DNA of 64,000 bases from Sphingomonas aerolata (GCF_003046295.1 NZ_PZZN01000003.1:1-64000); one strand, 5' to 3'; shown: positions 9,734 to 17,624, counted from the stretch's first letter. Numbers and translations are program-made. Notes: a model not told the origin generated them from the letters alone.

Positions 9734-10878
9734 CGCAGCGCCCCGCCTGCGGTCCGCATCAGCAACCGCGCGGGCGAGACATGCTCGACCGCGACCTCGA
9801 CCGACCCCGCAAGTCCGTGCGCCAGCGCGACGCCGCGGATGGCGCCGCGTGCCGCGGACAGCTCGACCCGCATCCGGCCGTCGCGCAGCTCGCCGGCGAC
9901 ACGCTCGACCCGTGCCGGCACGACGCCATATTCGGTCCAGGGATACCCCGCGAGGCGAAGCGTCGCGCGCTGACCCGGACGGATCCGGCCCAGTCCGTTT
10001 GCCGGATCGAACGCCGCGACAACGATCAGGTCGCCGGCCGGGAGGATCGTCGCGAGCCGCTGACCTGCTACGACGATCGCGCCTGGAGCGACCGCCTGGA
10101 CATCCGCGACGATCCCCGACACCGGCGCGCGAACCACGCGACCGGCAATGTCGATACGCAACTGCGTGGCCAGCGCCGTGGTCGACGCCTGGTCGTCGGC
10201 CAGGGCGAGGCGCATGCGTTCGAGTTCCTCGCGGCGCGCACTGTTCCGACCGCCGCGGGACTGTGCCTCGGTTGCGATGCGGCGTGCGTCCTCGGCGAGC
10301 GCATCGCGCACAGCAGCGGCACGGCGCGCATCGGCGCGGGCGCGGATGGCGTCGGCCTGCGACACGCCACCCGCCTCGCTATCCTCGACGTGGCGTCGCG
10401 CGATATCCGCGGCAAGACGCGAAGCCGCATCGGCCTCGGTCGCGCGCGCGCGCGCCGCACGCGTTGCCGCCGCCGCGCTCGATCGATCCGCGCTGTCGGC
10501 ATCCCCAAGCAGCGCCATCTCACGGTCGAGCGACGCCAGACGTCGCGGATAGTCGAGCATTCGCCGCTCCGCCTCGGCGAGCCGGAGCCGCTGGGGTTCG
10601 GCATCGAGCGAGACCAGCACGTCCCCGGCCGTCACGCGGCGGCCGATCGAGAGCCGCGTCGCGATCATCCGCCCCGATTGCGCGGGCGACACGGCTCGCG
10701 GGACCGTACCGACCTCGAGCCGCGCACTGGTCGACACCTCGTACAGCGTCACCGACGCCAGCGTGAACCACAGCAGCCAGACCGCGAGCAGGGCTGCTGC
10801 GACGGCAAGCGCGAGCAGTGCGAGGCGCGGCGTCTCGCGAGCCAGCGCGTTATGCGTCCGGGCAAATGGTGTGGCCAT
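9730..10878 (-). CDS. HlyD-family periplasmic adaptor (membrane fusion protein)
   Basis: About 382 aa. A single membrane anchor (LALLALAVAAALLAVWLLWF, about residues 18-37) is followed by a beta-barrel/lipoyl segment (VSPAQSGRMIATRLSIG), a long Ala/Arg-rich coiled coil (about 120-250) and the second lipoyl half APVSGIVADVQAV. This is the type I secretion adaptor that joins the inner-membrane ABC exporter to the outer-membrane channel. Upstream in-frame codons exist, but the start MATPFARTHN at 10878 is preferred because it lies 7 nt after the outer-membrane-factor stop. Its stop overlaps the C39 ABC start. Confidence 0.92.
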   Translation of the reverse strand: MATPFARTHNALARETPRLALLALAVAAALLAVWLLWFTLASVTLYEVSTSARLEVGTVPRAVSPAQSGRMIATRLSIGRRVTAGDVLVSLDAEPQRLRLAEAERRMLDYPRRLASLDREMALLGDADSADRSSAAAATRAARARATEADAASRLAADIARRHVEDSEAGGVSQADAIRARADARRAAAVRDALAEDARRIATEAQSRGGRNSARREELERMRLALADDQASTTALATQLRIDIAGRVVRAPVSGIVADVQAVAPGAIVVAGQRLATILPAGDLIVVAAFDPANGLGRIRPGQRATLRLAGYPWTEYGVVPARVERVAGELRDGRMRVELSAARGAIRGVALAHGLAGSVEVAVEHVSPARLLMRTAGGALR

Positions 10879-10885
10879 GCCGCGA

Positions 10886-12325
10886 TCACTGCCCCGCCGG
10901 AGCGAGGGGGGATGGCGGCGAAGACGTCGTCCGCCATCCACCGCCGAGCGCGCGAACAAGGCCGACGGTGGCGATCGCGCGCGCATGATGAAGCCGGACC
11001 AGCCGGGTTTGCGCGCCAAGATCCGCGCGTGCCGTGTCGAGCGACTCGAGCAGGCTGATCGAGCCGCGGCCGAGGCGTCGGGCAGCCAGCTGTTCGCCGC
11101 GAAGGCTCGCATCTGCCGCTTCGCGCGCCACCGCGTCCTCCGCCGCAAGCAGGCCCGTGGCTGCGAGCTGGTCCTCCACGTCGCGAAACGCGCGCAGGAT
11201 CGTGTCGCGCTGCTGCGCCTGGGCCAGCTCCTCCTCGGCCGCCGCCCTGCGGACGCGCGCGGCGGTACGCCCGCCGTCGAAGATCGGCAGCGAAAGGATC
11301 AGGTTGAAGCCGAACGTCTGCGCGGTCTGGGACAGGAGCTCGCCGAGCGTCGGCGAGGCCTGCCCACCATTGCCCGTGAGCGCAAAGCCCGGAAACCATG
11401 CGGTCTTCGCGGCCCGATGCCGCAACCGCGCCGCCTCCACCGCATCCGCGACGGCCGCGACGTCCGGCCGTCGCAGGAGCATTTCGCTCGGCAGTCCGGC
11501 CGGGATCGTGGGAACCGTGAGGAGTTCCGGTGCGGCGCGACGGTCGGGGATTGCTGCGGCACCGACCAGCAGTGCCAGCGCATGCCGGGTCAGTGCGCGG
11601 TCGCGGTCGCGCGCGAGCAGGTCGGCGCGCAGCATGGCAAGTTCCACCTGTCGCCGATTGACGTCGCGCGCCGCGGCATTGCCGCGCGCGGCCTGTGCCG
11701 CAACGATCGCCAGCGCCCGCGCCGCCCGGTCGATCGCGCTGGCCAGGATGTCGCGCTCGCCATCGAGCGCGCGCAACGCGAAATAGGTCTGCGCAATCTC
11801 CGCCTGCACCGCGAGCCGCGCACCGGCCAACGTCGCCTCTGCGGCGCGCGCATCCAGCCGCGCTGCGCGCGCGGCCTTGCCAAGGCCGCCAAATAGGTCG
11901 GGCTCCCACGCCGCACGGAGGCCAAGCTCAAACAGACGGCCGTTTTCGCCGCTGGCGGTGGCAAGATTGCCTGACTGGTCGGTGACGCCGGCGATCGCGG
12001 AAACCCGCGGCAGCCGTTCGGCGGACGCCGTGCGGACGGCGGCCCGTGCGATCGAAAGCCGCGCCGCGATGATCGCGATGTCCGCGTTATCGATATTGCC
12101 CCGCGCGACGAGCGCGTCGAGCTCTGGCGAGCCGAAGATCGTCCACCAGTCCGTGCGCCAGGGCAGCGGGCTCGCGACGCGCTGTGCCTCGGCATAGGTC
12201 GGGGGCACGTCCGTTGCGTCAGCTGCCGCCGCGATGCCGAGCACGCTGACGACGAGAAGGGGGATTGCGTGCCGGACGCGGAGATGGCCGGAACAAGTCC
12301 GGCCATCTCGTCTGGAAACGATCAT
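10886..12325 (-). CDS. TolC-like outer-membrane factor of the peptide exporter
   Basis: About 479 aa. A signal-peptide-like segment (IPLLVVSVLGIAAAADA) is followed by paired OEP (outer-membrane efflux) repeats: WWTIFGSPELDALVARG near the N-terminus, long Ala/Arg helices, and LILSLPIFDGGRTAARVRRA in the second half. It should form the outer-membrane channel for the HlyD/ABC complex encoded just downstream (7-nt gap to hlyD). The open frame extends upstream into the peptide gene, but ATG 12325 is a reasonable start and lies 22 nt after the peptide stop. No strong Shine-Dalgarno is visible, so coupling to the peptide gene is possible. Confidence 0.9.
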   Translation of the reverse strand: MIVSRRDGRTCSGHLRVRHAIPLLVVSVLGIAAAADATDVPPTYAEAQRVASPLPWRTDWWTIFGSPELDALVARGNIDNADIAIIAARLSIARAAVRTASAERLPRVSAIAGVTDQSGNLATASGENGRLFELGLRAAWEPDLFGGLGKAARAARLDARAAEATLAGARLAVQAEIAQTYFALRALDGERDILASAIDRAARALAIVAAQAARGNAAARDVNRRQVELAMLRADLLARDRDRALTRHALALLVGAAAIPDRRAAPELLTVPTIPAGLPSEMLLRRPDVAAVADAVEAARLRHRAAKTAWFPGFALTGNGGQASPTLGELLSQTAQTFGFNLILSLPIFDGGRTAARVRRAAAEEELAQAQQRDTILRAFRDVEDQLAATGLLAAEDAVAREAADASLRGEQLAARRLGRGSISLLESLDTARADLGAQTRLVRLHHARAIATVGLVRALGGGWRTTSSPPSPLAPAGQ

Positions 12326-12347
12326 CTGAGATCGCAACCGCAGCGGT

Positions 12348-12452
12348 TCAGGCGTGCGGCTTGGGATCGTCCCTACCACGACCGCGACGGATGTGGCCGG
12401 CGGGATCATCGGCGCCGCGTTTGCCGGCGTGCAGATCGGTCTGGATCTTCAT
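12348..12452 (-). CDS. Small 34-aa repeat-containing peptide, candidate export substrate
   Basis: A 34-codon gene beginning MKIQTDLHAG, with a strong AGGAG Shine-Dalgarno ending 7 nt before the ATG, at the head of the export operon and 22 nt before the outer-membrane-factor start. The product has two copies of RG-x-DDP-x-x-H (residues 12-20 and 25-33, 13-residue period), encoded with different synonymous codons for R, G and D, which argues for selection on protein. It contains 5 Arg, 3 Lys, 5 Asp, 5 Gly, 3 His and no Cys or Ser. No classic GG leader is visible; Gly13-Ala14 is a conceivable C39 cut site but the leader would be very short. Not a family I recognise. Export by the neighbouring C39 system is inference from position. 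Confidence 0.6.
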   Translation of the reverse strand: MKIQTDLHAGKRGADDPAGHIRRGRGRDDPKPHA

Positions 12453-12591
12453 GCTTCTTCTCCTGACATGCCGCGCAGCTAGACTCCGCGGCGGGTTTCG
12501 GTGGGTCGGATCCTGTCGAAATTGGGCGTTCTTGCGTCGCTCGAAGGTTGTTCCGACCGCATCCCATCACCGCTGCAGGCGGTGACATGCG

Positions 12592-12621
12592 TTAGTGTCG
12601 CGCGCGTGAAAAACGGTTCAA
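12592..12621 (-). promoter_or_regulatory. ECF-type promoter for the peptide/export operon
   Basis: On the minus strand TTGAACC (12615-12621) is followed after exactly 15 nt by GACACTAA (12592-12599). The same two blocks at the same spacing lie upstream of the ECF sigma gene. The predicted transcript start near 12585 leaves about 130 nt of leader before the 34-aa peptide gene. Sequence identity of both blocks is observed; use by the local sigma factor is inferred. Confidence 0.75.
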
Positions 12622-12636
12622 ACCATTGGAACTTTT

Positions 12637-13395
12637 TCAGAAACTGCGGCGCGCACCAAGGATGAGGCCGCTCTGCCAGCGTCCGCTGTCATGGTTTGGG
12701 CCATTGCCTGCCCATTGCACGGTGATGGCGAGTCTATCGAACCGGCGCGCGACACCCAGTCGCCAGTCGAGCTCGATGAACCGCGGCCTGCCGGGATCGC
12801 GCGGTGGCGTCAGGACCCCGCCATGGCCCGCCAGGGACCAGGGGCCGTGCTCGACCAGCGTCGCGTTAACGTCGACATAGGCCGCTTCGCCGCCGCGGCC
12901 GTCATAATCGGGCGTCAGGTAGAGATGCGACTGCACGCGCCGCCCGATCAGTCCGACATAGGCTTCGGTCAAACGGCGTGCATAGTCGCCGGTAAAGAAC
13001 CGGCTATAGACCCGATTGGTGATGCCGATATCGAAGGTCAGCGCGCCGTTGAGACGTCTGGCGTAACCGACATACTGTACCGAACGGTGCGGCCGGACGC
13101 CGCTGTCTCGCGTCGCAACGACCGTCGCCGAAATACCGGCATAAAGCCCACGGACATCGTCATAGGCCAGCGTCGCGGTGCCGATCGGTCGGTCGCCGCT
13201 GACCGTCTGTCCGCGAAAGCGGTCATCCGATGCGACGGAAATCTCCAACCCGGTTTGCGCTATCGCAGGCACGGGGCCGAGGCCGATCGAGCATATTGCA
13301 AGACCGTGCAGACCGCGCGCGCGCCGCCGCCTAATTCGGCACGGAACAGCGCGCGCTGCCGGACCGCGCCAGGTGTTCGAGCGTGTCGCACGCAT
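12637..13395 (-). CDS. TorF-like putative outer-membrane porin (TIGR02001-like)
   Basis: About 252 aa with a long Arg-rich start, a hydrophobic signal segment (LHGLAICSIGLGPVPAIAQ) and then a beta-strand-rich body opening TGLEISVASDDRFRGQTVSG, close to the 'SDYRFRG' opening of the TIGR02001/TorF family. Alternating aromatic/hydrophobic strands continue to the terminal GARRSF, ending in Phe as outer-membrane barrels do. It overlaps the 3' end of the S8 protease gene in another frame. No in-frame start exists after the protease stop, so the start must lie within it: ATG 13395 (or GTG 13407). The overlap suggests coupling to the protease. Role in the locus is unknown. Confidence 0.65.
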   Translation of the reverse strand: MRATRSNTWRGPAARAVPCRIRRRRARGLHGLAICSIGLGPVPAIAQTGLEISVASDDRFRGQTVSGDRPIGTATLAYDDVRGLYAGISATVVATRDSGVRPHRSVQYVGYARRLNGALTFDIGITNRVYSRFFTGDYARRLTEAYVGLIGRRVQSHLYLTPDYDGRGGEAAYVDVNATLVEHGPWSLAGHGGVLTPPRDPGRPRFIELDWRLGVARRFDRLAITVQWAGNGPNHDSGRWQSGLILGARRSF

Positions 13396-14575
13396 CAATG
13401 ACGCCACCGCCGCTGCGCGCGGACACGAAAGCCTGGCCCGTCTTGCCGGGGCGCAATTCCTGCATGAGCGCCATCAGCCCGCTGACATGTGCTGCCGCAT
13501 AGGAATTTCCACTGACCAGATACCATCGACCGCCCGGCTCCGTGGTCGGCACGTCCCGCCCGGGGGCAATGTAAACCCCGGTTCGCGTTCCCGCCACTCC
13601 ATCGTCCGCGACCGCGACGACGCCGGGCAGCGCCGCCGGGAAGCCCGAGCCCGTCTCCGGATCGACCGCCGCGACGAACGCGACGCCGCGCGCGATGCCG
13701 ATCTGGACGAGCCGGGCGAGCAGCTGATCGAACGGCCCTGTCAGGCTGAGATTGACGACGCGCGCCTTGCGCTCGATCGCGAAGGTCAGCGCCTTGGCGA
13801 GGCTCAGCGTGTCGCAGATCGTTCCTGCGGTGCCGCCGCGTTGCCAGCATGCGCGCAGCCCCATGAGGCGCGCACCAGGCGCAATACCCGCGATTCCGAC
13901 CGCGTTGTTCGCCCGCGCGCCGATGATCCCTGCGACGCCGGTCCCATGGGTTTCCGCCCCCACGGTCGCGGCATCGGCGACAAAATCGCGATTGATCATC
14001 AATTGCCCGCGAAGATCGGGGTGGCCGGCATCGATCCCGCTGTCGATGATCGCCACCGTGATGCCGTTGCCGGTCGCCATCCGGTGGAGCGCCGCGAGCT
14101 GCCAGCCGCGCGTCGCGGGCTGCGCACGGAACAGGCGATCATTGTAAAAGGCCGGCGCCTGGCCCCGCGTCGCGTAGCGGTGGAGCGGCTGTGACCAGGC
14201 GACGCCTGACAGGTGCGAAATCCGCTCGGCGGTTGCCTCGAGTGATCGGCCTTCGGGGACGATCATCACCATGCAGTCGATCCCAAGGATCGGCATCGGC
14301 CAGCCGGTCTCCAGCCGCAGCCCTTCCTTGCGCGCGATCCGCGCCGCCAGTCGGCGTCGCGCCTGTGCGCTCGTCGGATCACCGTAGCCGCCGCCATAGT
14401 CGTTGCCCGGGCGATAGTGCTCCGGGGCGAGCCTGAGCATCACCAGGATGCGGCGATCCACCATCACATCGGGGCTCGCCGATGGTGCGGCCGCCGCGCC
14501 TGCCGGGCTTTGCGCGCTCGCCATCGACGGGGTGGCCGTAATCGCGAGCGCGATGACTAGAAGCGCGCGGTTCAT
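13331..14575 (-). CDS. Secreted S8 (subtilisin-like) serine protease
   Basis: 414 aa with a signal peptide (MNRALLVIALAITATPSMASA), a prodomain-like region (about 40-135, ending HLSGVAWSQPLHRY) and a catalytic domain. The triad is visible: Asp178 in AIIDSGIDAGHPDL, His210 in THGTGVAGII and Ser358 in SGNSYAAAHVSGL. The usual GTS is GNS here, which still places Ser correctly. It is predicted to be periplasmic or exported. It overlaps the anti-sigma gene stop (ATGA) and the TorF-like gene start. Position between an anti-sigma factor and an export system suggests it takes part in signalling (cleaving the anti-sigma factor) or in processing exported peptide; both are inferences. Confidence 0.93.
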   Translation of the reverse strand: MNRALLVIALAITATPSMASAQSPAGAAAAPSASPDVMVDRRILVMLRLAPEHYRPGNDYGGGYGDPTSAQARRRLAARIARKEGLRLETGWPMPILGIDCMVMIVPEGRSLEATAERISHLSGVAWSQPLHRYATRGQAPAFYNDRLFRAQPATRGWQLAALHRMATGNGITVAIIDSGIDAGHPDLRGQLMINRDFVADAATVGAETHGTGVAGIIGARANNAVGIAGIAPGARLMGLRACWQRGGTAGTICDTLSLAKALTFAIERKARVVNLSLTGPFDQLLARLVQIGIARGVAFVAAVDPETGSGFPAALPGVVAVADDGVAGTRTGVYIAPGRDVPTTEPGGRWYLVSGNSYAAAHVSGLMALMQELRPGKTGQAFVSARSGGGVIDACDTLEHLARSGSARCSVPN

Positions 14576-15252
14576 TTCGCGGGCGCCTGTTCGATCGGTT
14601 CCGCCATCGTCACGTCCGCGTCGCGCCGCAGCCGTGCAAGCGCCGCGCCGCCCGCGCCGCCCGGTACCGCGAGGACATAGGCGCCGGACGCGGTCGGCCC
14701 GTCGACCAGTCTCGCGCCGCTTGCCTGGAGTGCCCGACGGAACGCCGCCTCGCTGGCCTCGGGCCGAAACATCGCCAGCACATTGCCGCTGCGTGTTGCA
14801 CCCGCGTCGCCCAGCACATGATACGCGCCCGGCTGCCCATCGGATCGCTGCGTCAGCGTCTGCGCGCCGAGCGCGAGCATGGCGACGAATTGCGCTGCGA
14901 CCACCCAGCGTAGCGTCCGGGGGCGCATGACGGCGCGACGTGCCGCACGCAACGGATCGCGTGTGCGGCGTCGCGGCGCGGCCGTCGCGGCCGTCGCGAC
15001 CGACACGCTGCTCGTCGCGTCGAGCCGCGCCGCCATCGCCGCCCAGCTATCGCCGGTTTCACCCGTATCCCGCGCGACCGCATCCGCCAGATGCCGCTCC
15101 TGCACCAGATCCGCGCGGCACGCACCGCACTCGGCAAGATGCTCAGCGACGAGCGCATTCTCCACGGCATCCAGCTGCCCGGTGACGTACCAGGGCAGCA
15201 GCAGGTGGACCTCGGCATGCCGGTCGGTGGGGAAGGGAAGGATCTGGGTCAT
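14572..15252 (-). CDS. Membrane anti-sigma factor with S8-prodomain-like periplasmic domain
   Basis: 226 aa. The cytoplasmic end carries a zinc-finger anti-sigma motif H-x3-C-x2-C (His38, Cys42, Cys45 in HLAECGAC). One membrane helix follows (about 115-131, LRWVVAAQFVAMLALGAQ). The periplasmic part (about 155-220) runs VLAMFRPEASEAAFRRAL, then GARLVDGPTASGAYVLAV and DADVTMAEPIEQ. This is the pattern of subtilisin/fervidolysin propeptides (VLVKFRP...GPTGVY.L..P...VEYAEP). It follows the sigma gene by 9 nt and overlaps the S8 protease gene. The simplest reading is an anti-sigma factor that docks the neighbouring protease through a prodomain mimic; that mechanism is inferred. Confidence 0.85.
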   Translation of the reverse strand: MTQILPFPTDRHAEVHLLLPWYVTGQLDAVENALVAEHLAECGACRADLVQERHLADAVARDTGETGDSWAAMAARLDATSSVSVATAATAAPRRRTRDPLRAARRAVMRPRTLRWVVAAQFVAMLALGAQTLTQRSDGQPGAYHVLGDAGATRSGNVLAMFRPEASEAAFRRALQASGARLVDGPTASGAYVLAVPGGAGGAALARLRRDADVTMAEPIEQAPAK

Positions 15253-15261
15253 CGTCCTGTT

Positions 15262-15852
15262 CTAGAGCCAGTCCGACAGATCGCCGGGAAGGCTTTGCTT
15301 GAGGTGGCGGCGGGCGTGGAACATCCGCGTCTTCACGGTATCGACGGGGCAATCCATGATTTCGGCAATCTCGCGGTAGCTGAAGTCCTGGTAATAGGTC
15401 AGGTTGACGACGGCACGGTGCGACACGGACAAGCCTTCGATGGCTTCGGCAAGCGCCAGCTTCACGCGGACCGCCCGGCTGTTCTCCTCGGGTGTCGCCG
15501 CGTCGCTGGCGCGTGCTTCCGAGCGGTCGTCATCGACCGGCTCGTCCAGCTTGCGCAGCGCCGCGAGGCCCTGGCGATAGGCAATACCGAACATCCAGGT
15601 CGACAGCCGGCTCTCACCATTAAAGCCTCCGATCCGGTTCCACACGACCATCATGGTATCGTTCCGCACCTCCTCCACGAGATGCGGGCGGCGTAACAAA
15701 TTGAGGAGGAAGCGTGACAATCGGGCGTCCCACGCGCGATAGAGCATCTCGAACGCCCGCCGATCGCGCGCACGGATGCGATCGATCAGCGCGGCCTCGC
15801 CGATACCGTGTCCGTCCTTGGCGCGCGGCGCCGCAGACCCGACCCCTGTCAC
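15262..15852 (-). CDS. ECF-family RNA polymerase sigma factor
   Basis: 196 aa with sigma-70 region 2 (about 35-100: FEMLYRAWDARLSRFLLNLL, then ESRLSTWMFGIAYR) and region 4 (about 135-190: LSVSHRAVVNLTYYQDFSY, REIAEIMDCPVDTVKTRMFH). Start GTG 15852 is chosen because AGGAGG lies 6 nt upstream. The gene is first of an operon with the anti-sigma factor, S8 protease and TorF-like protein. Directly upstream (15874-15903) is a promoter-like pair repeated in front of the export operon, so the factor probably drives its own operon and that of the exporter. Confidence 0.95.
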   Translation of the reverse strand: MTGVGSAAPRAKDGHGIGEAALIDRIRARDRRAFEMLYRAWDARLSRFLLNLLRRPHLVEEVRNDTMMVVWNRIGGFNGESRLSTWMFGIAYRQGLAALRKLDEPVDDDRSEARASDAATPEENSRAVRVKLALAEAIEGLSVSHRAVVNLTYYQDFSYREIAEIMDCPVDTVKTRMFHARRHLKQSLPGDLSDWL

Positions 15853-15873
15853 TCCGGTCCTCCTGTTCGCCCC

Positions 15874-15903
15874 TTAGTGTCTGCCCGGCCGGAAATGGTT
15901 CAA
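15874..15903 (-). promoter_or_regulatory. Autoregulatory ECF-type promoter of the sigma operon
   Basis: TTGAACC (15897-15903) and GACACTAA (15874-15881) on the minus strand, separated by 15 nt, match the pair at 12592-12621 base for base in both blocks and in spacing, while the spacer differs. The expected transcript start near 15867 leaves a 15-nt leader containing the AGGAGG of the sigma gene. Confidence 0.8.
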
Positions 15904-16213
15904 TCGCAACTTCGCATGGCGATACGATCAAGTCCTGGATGAGCGGTCCTCAGCGTTCACACGGGCCGATGCCTCGTTCACCTTGCCAGCAATCAGCGCG
16001 AGACGATAAGCCAATTCCGCTCACTCTCGCGAGCATGAACACGCGGCAGAAACGTTGCTCTTCGTGCCGGATCAGGACGGTCCGCGTCCGACCAGAAAGC
16101 GGCCGGTTGGCCCCTTACCCGACCGCCTGAACGAACGTCCACTTGCGACGATAGTCTCTCAAAAGCGACCGCCCGCTTACCACCGAGGCTGCGTAGAAAC
16201 GTCTTGTTAGGCT
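15904..16213. other. Intergenic region, no clear gene
   Basis: About 310 bases between the sigma-factor promoter and the transposase remnant. No frame with family motifs or a good ribosome-binding site. The right part probably contains the left end of the degraded insertion sequence, but I could not find a convincing terminal inverted repeat. Confidence 0.5.
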
Positions 16214-16815
16214 ATGCTTGCCGGCGTCATCTGGAGACGTCGGATGGGTCGTTTCATCGAGGGGTGTGACCGCCGGGAGCAGCTTTTTCTACCGACCTGC
16301 GTGGACGATTACGTTGCGGAAGACAGCACCGTGCGCATCGTCGATGTGTTCGTCGACGAACTGGATCTGGCGACGCTGGGGTTTGCCGGCGCCGCTGCGA
16401 CGGGTCGGCCAGGCTATCATCCGGCGACGTTGCTCAAGCTTTACGTCTACGGCTATCTGAATCAGGTTCAGTCGAGCCGACGCCTGGAGCGCGAGGCGGG
16501 CCGCAACGTCGAGCTGATGTGACTGACGGGCAAGCTCGCACCGGATATCAAGACCATCGCCGACTTTCGACGCGAACAAGGGCTGCGAACCAGGCGGCTT
16601 GTCGCCGGTTCGTGCTGTTGTGTCGGCAGCTCGCCCTCATCGCGCGCGGCACGGTCGCGGTGGACGGGAGCCGCTTTCGCGCGGTGAATGCGCGCGACCG
16701 TAACTTCACGCCGCTCACGATCCGGCCCCGGATGGATCAGGTCGACGCAAGCATCCAGCGCTACCTCGGCATCCTCGACACCGCGGGAAAGCGTCGCGGC
16801 TGTCCCCGTTTCTAG
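16214..16815 (+). pseudogene. IS1182/IS5-like transposase, broken
   Basis: The first 100 codons (from MGRFIEGCDRREQLFLPTC through DELDLATLGFAG and GRPGYHPATLLKLYVYGYLN) match the N-terminal DUF772 part of IS1182-type transposases. An in-frame TGA at 16520-16522 falls where the family has Trp (ELM-W-LTG), and the next sequence LTGKLAPDIKTIADFRREQG continues the same protein after it. Further on the homology changes frame (VAVDGSRFRAVNARDRNFT) and stops near 16815, where an IS3-type sequence begins. The DDE region is incomplete, so it is inactive. Confidence 0.85.
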
Positions 16816-16890
16816 GAAAATGCGACGAGGTCGGATCTGCTCCCCAAAATCATGCCATTGGGAAATTTGCTCGTCAGATGGAGACGAGTG

Positions 16891-17445
16891 ATGCGGCGAG
16901 GCCGATTTGCCGGGGATTGGATCATTGGCGTGCTGCGCGAGTATGAGGCCGGCGTGAAGACCGCCGAGTTGTGCCGGAAGCACGGGATTAGTGACGCGAC
17001 GTTCTACAACTGGAAGGCGAAATACGGCGGGATGACCGTGTCGGAGGCGGCGCGGTTGTGGGCGCTCGAGGACAAGAACCGTCGGCTGAAGGATCTGCTG
17101 GAAATAAACTGATCCGGTCTGCGAAGCGCTACGCTGCAGTGGAGAAGCTGATGGCTGACCATGGTTTCTCCAAGGGGCGTGCCTGCGGGCTTATCGGGGT
17201 CAATCGGTCGGCATGGCATTATGAACCGCTTCGCGGGCAGGACGATGCTGCCCGCGTCCGGATGCGCGAGATCGCGAACGAGCGTCGTCGGTTCGGCTAC
17301 CGGCGGCTGGCGATCCCGCTCAGGCGCGAGAGGAGAGGCATGAACCTGAAGAAGGTGTATCGGTTGTATCGCGAGGAGCGGGTGACGGTGCGCAAGCGTA
17401 GCGGCCGCGAGCGCGCGCTTCGGACGCGACCGCCGGTCGCCTTCA
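16891..17445 (+). pseudogene. IS3-family orfA/orfB remnant
   Basis: OrfA reads MRRGRFAGDWIIGVLREYEA, then KTAELCRKHGISDATFYNWK and KYGGMTVSEAARLWALEDKN, the helix-turn-helix protein of IS3 elements. It is cut short at LKDLLEIN (stop 17110-17112), losing the usual C-terminal leucine zipper. OrfB continues in another frame from SAKRYAAVEKLMADHG through ANERRRFGYRRLAIPL to KKVYRLYREERVTVRKRSGR, then loses homology at about 17445 before the DDE catalytic domain. Internal deletion plus 3' truncation make it dead. Confidence 0.85.
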
Positions 17446-17449
17446 TCCC

Positions 17450-17624
17450 CCCGGCACGAGCGATAGCGCATTCTCGTGCGATCCGCTTCGACGACAGCAT
17501 ACGCCCGCCGCTCGCTCATCCCCAGCACCGTCCGGAGATGCGCGACTGCTTGCCGCTTCACGGCAGGCGTCATCGTCTTTTTGAGAACAGGTCTTTCCGG
17601 CCTGCGTTGTTCAGCATCTGTCAT
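17450..17624 (-). pseudogene. Second IS3-family orfB fragment, opposite orientation
   Basis: The minus strand from 17624 reads KKTMTPAVKRQAVAHLRTVL, then GMSERRAYAVVEADRTRMRY, the N-terminus of another IS3 OrfB. It ends at about 17450, where it meets the plus-strand OrfB remnant. The two fragments come from related but different copies and lie in inverted orientation, so the junction records a rearrangement or nested insertion. Confidence 0.75.

Noticed and set aside
12479..12562. A 27-aa minus-strand ORF (beginning MRSEQPSSDA) in the leader of the export operon
   Set aside because: No repeat or leader features, weak ribosome-binding context, and it overlaps another open frame; possible but unsupported.
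12406..12588. 60-aa minus-strand ORF starting almost at the predicted transcript start (leaderless candidate)
   Set aside because: It runs through the 34-aa peptide gene and its Shine-Dalgarno in another frame and has no family features.
12625..12640. GGAAC near 12629 as an EcfG-type general stress promoter
   Set aside because: No CGTT-like -10 at 16-17 nt spacing.
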